Source: Quatrionicoccus australiensis (lineage in GTDB: Bacteria > Pseudomonadota > Gammaproteobacteria > Burkholderiales > Rhodocyclaceae). Taken from it: a DNA stretch of 64,000 nt. The stretch lies in the NCBI RefSeq assembly GCF_020510425.1, contig NZ_JAHBAH010000001.1, positions 2,585,001 through 2,649,000 on the forward strand. Direction: 5' to 3'. The notes below the pieces were generated by a model. The model worked only from the letters and a program-made list of their open reading frames with translations. It made no database searches and was not told the DNA's origin. A program made the translations under genes and the position numbers. Position 1 is the stretch's first letter. The number at the start of each line of letters is the position of its first letter. This document shows, piece after piece, positions 57,686-64,000 of this stretch.

Positions 57686-58200
57686 GCTTTGTTTCCTGAG
57701 AGTTTGTTTTTTTCGGGGACGATGGTCGAGTGTCGGAGATGGACGTGGCCGCTCCAGACATCGAACAGCAGGTTGCGATGGCCGTAGCCTTCGACATGCG
57801 ATGCGACGCAGGTCAGGCAGTGGTTTTTCAACAGGGCCAGGGCGGCTTCGACATTTTTCTGGCCAATGTGGCGATCATTGCGCCGGGTCAGTTCGGGAAA
57901 CATGTTGCCGCCGCCGAAGATGCGCAGGCGGAAGGCGGTCGGATTGAGTCCGCTGGCCCGGATTTCGTCGAGCATCATCTGCAACGCCTCGTCGGCATAG
58001 CGTCCGTCCGGACCACTGCCGCTACGACAGCCGCGGCTTGGCAGCATGAAGTGGCACATGCTGCCGACCAGTTCCTGCGGATGCCAGAAAACCAGCGAGA
58101 CGCAGGAACCAAGGACAGTGCGCAGGCGCGTGTAGCGATCACCGAAATAATGTTCGCCGGGCTGCAGGAAGATTTCGATGACGCCGTCGGGCTTACGCAT
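57667..58200 (-). CDS. cheD: Chemoreceptor glutamine deamidase CheD
   Basis: The 177-residue enzyme deamidates MCP glutamines and interacts with CheC-type phosphatases in other species. The catalytic Cys33 lies in TVLGSCVS and the His50 in GSMCHFML. The C-terminal 25 residues run past the family core into the cheB overlap. The start overlaps the cheR end by 8 nt. Confidence 0.93.
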   Translation of the reverse strand: MRKPDGVIEIFLQPGEHYFGDRYTRLRTVLGSCVSLVFWHPQELVGSMCHFMLPSRGCRSGSGPDGRYADEALQMMLDEIRASGLNPTAFRLRIFGGGNMFPELTRRNDRHIGQKNVEAALALLKNHCLTCVASHVEGYGHRNLLFDVWSGHVHLRHSTIVPEKNKLSGNKACQQSR

Positions 58201-59035
58201 CGGGCTTGCGGTAGATCGATGGACGTACTGTTTTCAGCGCGTCGGTGATGCCGTTCAGGTTTTCCGAATGGCTGATCATGAAATAGCCGCCGGGGCGGAG
58301 CAGCGGCAGGATGCGTTCGATGACCCGGCGCTTGGTTTCGATGTCGAAATAGATCATCACGTTGCGCAGGAATATGACGTCGAACACACCCAGTTTGGGC
58401 AGCGCATTGTTCAGGTTGATCTGGCGAAAGCTGATGCGCCCGCGCAAGTTCGGGTGGATCAGTACGCTGCCTTCGTGCTGGCCGATGCCTTTCAGGCAGT
58501 GCTTGTGCAACAGCGCGCGCGGAATGCCCGAGCAGTCGGCCAGCGGATAAAGACCGCCTTCTGCTTCCTGCAGGACGCGGCTGCTGAGATCGGAAGCAAC
58601 AATTTCCCAGGGGCGCTGGCCGAGTACATCGGAGAGCACCATGGCAATCGTGTAAGGCTCTTCGCCACTCGAGCAGGCGCCGCTCCAGACGCGGAACGGG
58701 CCGCGTCCGATGGCCTCGGGCAGGATTTGCTCGCGCAGGAAGTCGAAATGTTTCGGCTCGCGGAAAAAATAGGTTTCGTTGGTCGTCAGCAGGTCGATGG
58801 TGACCTGCAACTCCTGCCGGTCACTTTGTACCAGGCGGAAATACTCGATATAGCTGGAGATTTCGAGCTGACGCAGGCGCTTTGACAAACGTCCGGCAAC
58901 CAGTGGCTTTTTGGCATCGCTCAGGCTGATGCCAGCGTGCTCGTAGATCAGCTTGCGAAACAGCTGGAACTCGTTGTCGCCGAGTCCCAATCCACTGTTG
59001 ACCGGAGGTCTGTTGCTTGCCTGCACCATGTTCAT
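58193..59035 (-). CDS. cheR: Chemotaxis protein methyltransferase CheR
   Basis: The 280-residue SAM enzyme methylates MCP glutamates. It has the N-terminal helical domain and the SAM site RVWSGACSSGEEPYTIAM, with SDLSSRVLQEA and VIFLRNVMIYFD later. The ATG at 59035 starts 8 nt after the cheW stop. It lacks a TPR extension. Confidence 0.95.
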   Translation of the reverse strand: MNMVQASNRPPVNSGLGLGDNEFQLFRKLIYEHAGISLSDAKKPLVAGRLSKRLRQLEISSYIEYFRLVQSDRQELQVTIDLLTTNETYFFREPKHFDFLREQILPEAIGRGPFRVWSGACSSGEEPYTIAMVLSDVLGQRPWEIVASDLSSRVLQEAEGGLYPLADCSGIPRALLHKHCLKGIGQHEGSVLIHPNLRGRISFRQINLNNALPKLGVFDVIFLRNVMIYFDIETKRRVIERILPLLRPGGYFMISHSENLNGITDALKTVRPSIYRKPDA

Positions 59036-59043
59036 GCCCCGGA

Positions 59044-59577
59044 TCAGCCGACCAGCGAGACCGGCTCTTGCCGCTCGGACAGCGAAGAGAGCATGGACAG
59101 CTCGTCGACCGACAGCACCTGGCCCATATCGAGCAGGATGACAAAGCGACCGGCGATCTTGCCCATGCCGGAGATGAAATCAGCCCGGATGCGGGCGCCG
59201 AAGGCCGGCGGCGGCTCGATTTCGGAGGGCGGAATCTCGAGCACTTCGCTGACTGTATCGACGACGATACCGATCACCTGATGCTCGTCTCCGGCCCCGA
59301 GTTCGATGATGACGATGCAGGTACGCCGCGTCACTTCGGTGGCCGGTGCGCCGAAGCGCGCCTTCAGGTCGATGACCGGGACGACCGCGCCGCGCAGGTT
59401 GATGACGCCGCGGATGCTGGGCGGCATCATCGGTACGGCGGTGATCTGGCCGTATTCGATGATTTCCTTGACGCTCAGCGTCTCGACTGCAAACATTTCG
59501 CCACCCAGCGTGAAGGTCAGGTACTGGCGCGGTTCGGCTGTCTGGCCGGAATGCGAAGGAGGGACAAGTGCGTTCAT
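59044..59577 (-). CDS. cheW: Chemotaxis coupling protein CheW
   Basis: The 177-residue adaptor links MCPs to CheA. It has the CheW SH3-like fold with YLTFTLGGEMFAVETLSVKEI, RGVINLRGAVVPVIDLKARFG and VDTVSEVLEIP. It follows the first MCP by 4 nt. Confidence 0.95.
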   Translation of the reverse strand: MNALVPPSHSGQTAEPRQYLTFTLGGEMFAVETLSVKEIIEYGQITAVPMMPPSIRGVINLRGAVVPVIDLKARFGAPATEVTRRTCIVIIELGAGDEHQVIGIVVDTVSEVLEIPPSEIEPPPAFGARIRADFISGMGKIAGRFVILLDMGQVLSVDELSMLSSLSERQEPVSLVG

Positions 59578-59581
59578 GGCA

Positions 59582-61192
59582 TTACCCCTCGAACTGGACG
59601 AATTCGGCGTGCGAGAAAGCCCGGGATTTGGCCTTGTTCTTCGCCATTGCCGGGGCCGTGGTGTGCTGGGTACGGCTGGACGAGTCGTGGCGCTTGCCGT
59701 TATCGACCCGGAAGAAGGCCATGAGCTGCGACAGGCTTTCGGCCTGCGAACTCATTTCCTCGGCGGTGGCGGCGAGCTCTTCCGAGGACGACGCATTCTG
59801 CTGCGTGGTCTGGCTCAGCTGGGTCATGGCGGCATTGATCTGGCCGACGCCGGCATTCTGTTCGTCGGAAGCCGAGGAGATTTCCTGGACCAGGTCGGAG
59901 GTCTTGGTGATGCTCGGGACAATTTCGTCGAGCAGGGCGCCGGCACGTTCGGCCAGGGCGACGCTATTCTTCGCCGTTTCACTGATTTCCTGCGCGGCGA
60001 TCTGACTGCGTTCGGCCAGCTTGCGGACTTCGGCGGCAACCACGGCGAAACCCTTGCCATGCTCGCCGGCCCGGGCCGCTTCGATGGCGGCGTTCAAGGC
60101 CAGCAGATTGGTCTGATAGGCAATGTCATCGACGATGCCGATCTTGTCGGCAATGCTCTTCATCGCCGCCGTCGTGGCACGTACGGCTTCGCCACCTTCG
60201 ATGGCTTCCTTGGCGGCCTTGCTCGCCATGCCATCAGTAAGTCTGGCATTGTCGCTGTTCTGGGTCACCGAAGCGGCCATTTCCTCCATCGAGGCCGAGG
60301 TTTCCTCGACCGAGGCGGCCTGTTCCGAGGACGATTGCGACAGGCTTTGTGCCGTGGCTGAGACCTCTTCCGAGGCGCTGGACAGCGATTCTGCCGTGCC
60401 GCGCACTTCGGCAATGGTTGCGGACAGGCGCTCGGCCATGTCGCGCAGGCTGAACAGCATGCTGTCGTTATCGCCCGGCTTGGTGTCGACGCGTACCGTC
60501 ATGTCGCCTTCGGCCATGGCCTTGATGATTTCGGCGGCATAAGCCGGCTCGCCACCCAGTTGCTGCATCAGGCTGCGGGTAATGACGAAGCCGATCAGGC
60601 TGACCGCAACGAGCGTTACCAGACCGGTGATGATGGCAACCCAGCGGGCACTCGATTCGGTTGTTGCGGCGTCATCGGCTGCCTTCTTGCCGAGTTCGGC
60701 GTTGTACTGGCGATGGTCTTCGAAGGCATCCCACATGCGGGCCATCAGGGGCTGATTGGCCATCATCAAGTCGCGGGCTTCTTCGATCTTGTTGGTGTTG
60801 GACAACAGCAGGATCTTTTCCCGCAATTGATCGTACTCGTTCATCGTGGCCCGATCAGCTGCCAGCAGGCTCTTGTCCTTGTCGTCGCTGAGCAGTCCTT
60901 CATAGATTTTTAAAGCCTCGTCCACTTTCTTCCGATTGGTTACGATGCGTTCTTCGAGCACAGTCTTGGCCTTGTCGTCTGCGGCCACGATGTGTTGCCA
61001 AACCTGGGTCCGCATGGCGGCCATCGGCGAGAACGCCTGGTCCAGAGTCAGGATGCTGGGGATGGTGTTGATGTTGCCGTAATTGGCGGAGTTATAGACC
61101 CGGTTCATCTGGGTCAGTCCGAGGACAGCAAGGAGAATGATGCCGAATGCTGCGGACAGCACGAGGAAGATCATTTTTTTTGTGACGGTCAT
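59582..61192 (-). CDS. Methyl-accepting chemotaxis protein (smaller)
   Basis: The 536-residue receptor has TM1 at residues 7-27, a four-helix-bundle periplasmic domain with SANYGN at its start, TM2 near 188-210, a HAMP domain and a signalling hairpin with [18 protein letters not shown]. The C-terminus is basic and ends FVQFEG; there is no NWETF pentapeptide for CheR tethering. It is a close paralog of the next MCP, but without that protein's three extra modules. Its ligand is unknown. Confidence 0.92.
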   Translation of the reverse strand: MTVTKKMIFLVLSAAFGIILLAVLGLTQMNRVYNSANYGNINTIPSILTLDQAFSPMAAMRTQVWQHIVAADDKAKTVLEERIVTNRKKVDEALKIYEGLLSDDKDKSLLAADRATMNEYDQLREKILLLSNTNKIEEARDLMMANQPLMARMWDAFEDHRQYNAELGKKAADDAATTESSARWVAIITGLVTLVAVSLIGFVITRSLMQQLGGEPAYAAEIIKAMAEGDMTVRVDTKPGDNDSMLFSLRDMAERLSATIAEVRGTAESLSSASEEVSATAQSLSQSSSEQAASVEETSASMEEMAASVTQNSDNARLTDGMASKAAKEAIEGGEAVRATTAAMKSIADKIGIVDDIAYQTNLLALNAAIEAARAGEHGKGFAVVAAEVRKLAERSQIAAQEISETAKNSVALAERAGALLDEIVPSITKTSDLVQEISSASDEQNAGVGQINAAMTQLSQTTQQNASSSEELAATAEEMSSQAESLSQLMAFFRVDNGKRHDSSSRTQHTTAPAMAKNKAKSRAFSHAEFVQFEG

Positions 61193-61280
61193 GATGGGCT
61201 CTCTAGGGAAGTCATCTGCCGTGCCAGCCGGCGCTGGCGGACGGAAGACTTTGAAAGTGGATTAGGTGGCGTTGCGTGCG

Positions 61281-63695
61281 TCAGCCTTCGAAGCTGATGA
61301 AGCCGGGACTGGACTGGCTGCGGGCGCTGAGGCCGGGCCGTTTGCTGCGACTCGGCTGGCGCGGCTTTTCATGCGCTGTTTCGGTGCTGTCGCCAACCCG
61401 GAAAAATTGCATCAGTTGCTGCAACTGCTCGGCCTGGCCGCTCATTTCTTCCGAGGTGGCGGCCAGTTCTTCCGAGGCCGAGGCGTTCTGCTGCGTTGCT
61501 TCGCTCAACTGGACGATGGCACCATTGATCTGCGAAGCGCCGGTGTTCTGTTCATCGGATGCCGAGGCAATTTCCTGAACCAGGTCGGAGGTCTTGGCAA
61601 TGCTCGGGACGATTTCGTCGAGCAAGGCGCCGGCCCGTTCTGCCAGGTGCACACTGTTTTTCGCGGTTTCACTGATTTCCTGCGCGGCGACCTGGCTGCG
61701 CTCGGCCAGCTTGCGGACTTCGGCGGCCACCACGGCAAAGCCCTTGCCATGCTCGCCGGCGCGCGCCGCTTCGATGGCCGCATTCAAGGCGAGCAGATTG
61801 GTCTGATAGGCGATGTCGTCGATGATGCCGATCTTGTCGGCTATGCTCTTCATCGCGGCCACCGTGCTCCTGACCGCCTCGCCGCCTTCGCCGGCTTCCT
61901 TCGAGGCCTTGCTGGCCATGCCGTCGGTCAGCTTGGCGTTGTCGCTGTTCTGGCTGATCGACGAGGTCATTTCTTCCATCGCCGCCGAGGTTTCCTCGAC
62001 GCTGGCGGCCTGCTCGCTCGCCGATTGCGACAGGCTCTGGGCGGTGGCGCTGACCTCTTCCGCCGAGCCGGAGAGCGAGTTGGCTGCGTCGCGCACTTCG
62101 CCGATGATTTCGGCCAGCTTCTGCTGGGTCTGATTCACCGAGTTCTTCAGTTCGAGCAGGCTGCCCTGGTAATTGCCGGCGATGTTGCGCGTCAGATCGC
62201 CGCTTTCCATGGCTTGCATGACGCCCATCGCTTCGTTGAGCGGTTGCACGATGGCATCGAGCGTGCCGTTGATGCCGTCGATGATGCGGAAGAAATCGCC
62301 GCGGTGGCGACCGGCGTCGGCGCGTACGTCAAGTTGTCCGGCGCGGGCGGCCTGGGCCAGCATCTGGGTGTCGGCGATCAGCGCCTTGATATTGGTGCGA
62401 ACCTGCTCGACGGTGTCGTTGATGAAGGCTTTCTTGCCCGGGAACTGTTCGAGCGGCGCGTCGCAATTGCCTTCGCCGAATTCCCTGATGCAGGCCATCG
62501 CCTTTTTCTTGACGGCGATATGGCCGCCAACCATGTCATTGACGCCCTGTGCCATGATCTGGAAGTCACCCTTGAACTTGCCGGTGTCGATCTGGACGTC
62601 GATGTCGCCATTGTTGTGCTCGGCGCTCATGTGGCGCATGTCGGCGATGAAGTCCTGCAGGTTGCGGCGCATCTGCTCGATGGTGTCGTTGATGAAAGCC
62701 TTCTTGCCCGGGAACTGTTCGAGCGGTGCCGAGAAGTTGCCTTCGCCGAATTCCTTGATGCAGGCCATGGCTTTTTTCTTGACGGCGATATGGCCGGTCA
62801 CCATGTCATTGACGCCCTGCGCCATGACCTGGAAATCGCCCTTGAATTTGCTGCTATCGATCAGGACGTCGATGTCGCCCTTGTCGTGCTCTGTACTCAT
62901 GTGGTGCATGTCGGCGATGAAACTCTGCAGGGTGCCGCTCATGTCGCGGATGGCGGCCATCAGACTGCTTGTGTCGCCGGTGCGAAGTTCGATCTGGGTA
63001 CTCAGGTCGCCGGCCGCTACGCGACGAGCGATGGTCGTGGCCTGATCAGGTTCGCCTCCGAGCTGGCGCAACAGGTTGCGGGTAATCAGGAGGCCGATGA
63101 TGCTGAGTGCCCCCAACGTCAGGACCAAGACGCCTGACAGCATCATGACGGCTGTTTGTTCCGTGGCGGCGGCGGCGGCGGCCCCGGTTTTTGCCAGCTC
63201 GACGTTGTATTGCATATGTTCGTCGAAGGCCGCATTGATTCTCTGCGACAGGGCGGCAGTCGCATTGAGCTGGGCTTTCGCTTGCTCCGTCTTGCCGCTT
63301 TCGGTCAGGACCGTGAACTGTTGCAGGCTGGCCTCATATTCGGCAAGCGCTGCCTTGTCGGCGGCGAGCAGGGAGCGGTCTTTTTCATCCGAGAGGAGGC
63401 TTTCGTATTCCTTCAAGGTGGCGAATATCTGATCGCGGTTGGCTTTTCCCTTTTCATGCTCGTAGTTGCGCTCGCCTTCGGTTTCCGCCATGCGCTGGCG
63501 ATAGATACGCACACGCCAGCGGCCGAATTGTTCGACGGCCTGACTCAGGGTCAGGATGCTTGGGACACTGTTTTCATTGCCGTAATTGGCGGAGGAGAAA
63601 ACCTGCTTGGTCTGATAGATGGCGATGCCGGCCAGAAGCAGGGCGCCGAGGATGCCGGATAAAACGAGCAGGGCCATTTTTTTGCTGACGCTCAT
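61281..63695 (-). CDS. Methyl-accepting chemotaxis protein with triplicated 90-residue modules
   Basis: The 804-residue receptor has TM1 (8-28), a 4HB periplasmic domain, TM2 near 183-204 and HAMP near 205-258. Three tandem modules of 90 residues follow at 259-348, 349-438 and 439-528, then the signalling hairpin and a C-terminus ending FISFEG. Modules 1 and 2 are 72/90 identical by count; module 3 is diverged. The ATG at 63695 is chosen over one 27 nt earlier because AAGGAGT lies 8 nt upstream. It follows cheA by 5 nt. Confidence 0.92.
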   Translation of the reverse strand: MSVSKKMALLVLSGILGALLLAGIAIYQTKQVFSSANYGNENSVPSILTLSQAVEQFGRWRVRIYRQRMAETEGERNYEHEKGKANRDQIFATLKEYESLLSDEKDRSLLAADKAALAEYEASLQQFTVLTESGKTEQAKAQLNATAALSQRINAAFDEHMQYNVELAKTGAAAAAATEQTAVMMLSGVLVLTLGALSIIGLLITRNLLRQLGGEPDQATTIARRVAAGDLSTQIELRTGDTSSLMAAIRDMSGTLQSFIADMHHMSTEHDKGDIDVLIDSSKFKGDFQVMAQGVNDMVTGHIAVKKKAMACIKEFGEGNFSAPLEQFPGKKAFINDTIEQMRRNLQDFIADMRHMSAEHNNGDIDVQIDTGKFKGDFQIMAQGVNDMVGGHIAVKKKAMACIREFGEGNCDAPLEQFPGKKAFINDTVEQVRTNIKALIADTQMLAQAARAGQLDVRADAGRHRGDFFRIIDGINGTLDAIVQPLNEAMGVMQAMESGDLTRNIAGNYQGSLLELKNSVNQTQQKLAEIIGEVRDAANSLSGSAEEVSATAQSLSQSASEQAASVEETSAAMEEMTSSISQNSDNAKLTDGMASKASKEAGEGGEAVRSTVAAMKSIADKIGIIDDIAYQTNLLALNAAIEAARAGEHGKGFAVVAAEVRKLAERSQVAAQEISETAKNSVHLAERAGALLDEIVPSIAKTSDLVQEIASASDEQNTGASQINGAIVQLSEATQQNASASEELAATSEEMSGQAEQLQQLMQFFRVGDSTETAHEKPRQPSRSKRPGLSARSQSSPGFISFEG
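62112..62381 (-). repeat. MCP module 3 (diverged)
   Basis: Codons 439-528 of the large MCP. The module keeps the LIADTQML opening, GQLDVRAD and a GD/NGTLD pattern at the positions of the other two, but most residues differ. Confidence 0.7.
62382..62651 (-). repeat. MCP module 2
   Basis: Codons 349-438 of the large MCP, 270 bp, in phase with module 1 and 80 percent identical at protein level. It contains the [12 protein letters not shown] and [16 protein letters not shown] words also found in module 1. Confidence 0.88.
62652..62921 (-). repeat. MCP module 1
   Basis: Codons 259-348 of the large MCP, 270 bp. It begins [12 protein letters not shown] and is a direct in-frame duplicate of module 2. 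The position directly after HAMP suggests a chain of HAMP-like relay units. Confidence 0.88.
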
Positions 63696-63700
63696 GGTGC

Positions 63701-64000
63701 TTACTCCTTGGTAGCGATGCATTGTTCCTGGGCGATAGCCGGAACATGCTGGTTTGCTGTGGTGGTCAGTTTGATCAGACCGGGAATGTCGAGGATGAGA
63801 GCGACTTCGCCGCTCCCCAGAATGGTCGAACCGCCGATGCCGCGGATCTGGCTGAAGACCTTGCCCAGCGGTTTGATGACGGTCTGGAATTCGCCCATCA
63901 GACGATCGACGACGAGCCCGGCGCGTTGTCCGGCGTACTGGACGACGACCACGTTCTCGCGTCCCGGTGCCGGGGCGGCGACTTCGAATTGCTCGCGCAA
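63701..64000 (-). CDS. cheA: Chemotaxis histidine kinase CheA (C-terminal fragment)
   Basis: The last 99 codons of cheA; the rest continues beyond the window. The part shown is the CheW-like P5 domain with [23 protein letters not shown] and [16 protein letters not shown]. The gene is upstream of the MCPs, so the order on the minus strand is cheA-mcp-mcp-cheW-cheR-cheD-cheB. Confidence 0.92.
   Translation of the reverse strand: MREQFEVAAPAPGRENVVVVQYAGQRAGLVVDRLMGEFQTVIKPLGKVFSQIRGIGGSTILGSGEVALILDIPGLIKLTTTANQHVPAIAQEQCIATKE

Noticed and set aside
62112..62921. CRISPR-like or intergenic tandem repeats
   Set aside because: The repeats are 270 bp, in frame and inside an MCP gene, so they are protein modules.

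Overview
The window is a gene-dense, GC-rich bacterial chromosome segment. The gene content (RibBX-type riboflavin gene, ribH-nusB-thiL-pgpA order, zapD/yacG, a Nudix-ThiE fusion, a TrpB2-like enzyme, cysteine-operon sulfate importer) points to a betaproteobacterium. My best guess is a Rhodocyclales member near Dechloromonas/Azonexus; this is inferred from recognising proteins, not from a search. Many genes are coupled by 1-4 nt stop/start overlaps, several with GTG or TTG starts.

Layout. 1-7861 (+): tail of a peptide/opine-type ABC importer operon (binding protein fragment, two permeases, two ATPases), then a GntR/FCD regulator, a divergent gamma-glutamyltransferase-like enzyme and a BASS-type transporter. 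7862-9132: the only clear accessory patch. It is an AT-rich insert with one orphan membrane-protein ORF, bounded by two long inverted repeats that carry decayed tRNA-Gly-like sequence. 9133-10493 (-): amtB with a sigma-54 type promoter and two NtrC-like sites. 10494-17314: mltA, a DUF815 ATPase, the Nudix-ThiE fusion, yacG-zapD, coaE and a SPOR-like protein, and TrpB2. 17486-20213: a DOMON-like protein, a NamZ/DUF1343 muramidase and an M48 lipoprotein protease. 20386-24598 (-): ftsY, ftsE, ftsX and a Tat-exported FAD oxidoreductase. 24720-28691 (+): an M16 peptidase pair, rsmD, coaD, ferredoxin. 28764-31618 (-): a dynamin-like GTPase and mutM. 31708-38517 (+): TPR protein, lolB, ispE, tRNA-Gln, prs, rplY, pth, ychF. 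38542-46563: a PAS-GGDEF-EAL protein, membrane-bound SpeE, YceI, ribBX-ribH-nusB-thiL-pgpA, and a lone HicA-like protein. 46639-51183: an OmpA-type lipoprotein and the sbp-cysT-cysW-cysA sulfate operon. 51295-56543: hemA, a REC-GGDEF regulator, prfA-prmC-grxD. 56594-64000 (-): a chemotaxis operon (cheA end, two MCPs, cheW, cheR, cheD, cheB).

Most of the window is core housekeeping. The points most worth a second look are the inverted-repeat/tRNA-Gly patch at 8.0-9.0 kb, the triplicated 90-residue module in the large MCP, the GGT-like scavenging operon, and small dispersed intergenic repeats. No CRISPR array, rRNA, transposase, integrase or phage gene was seen.
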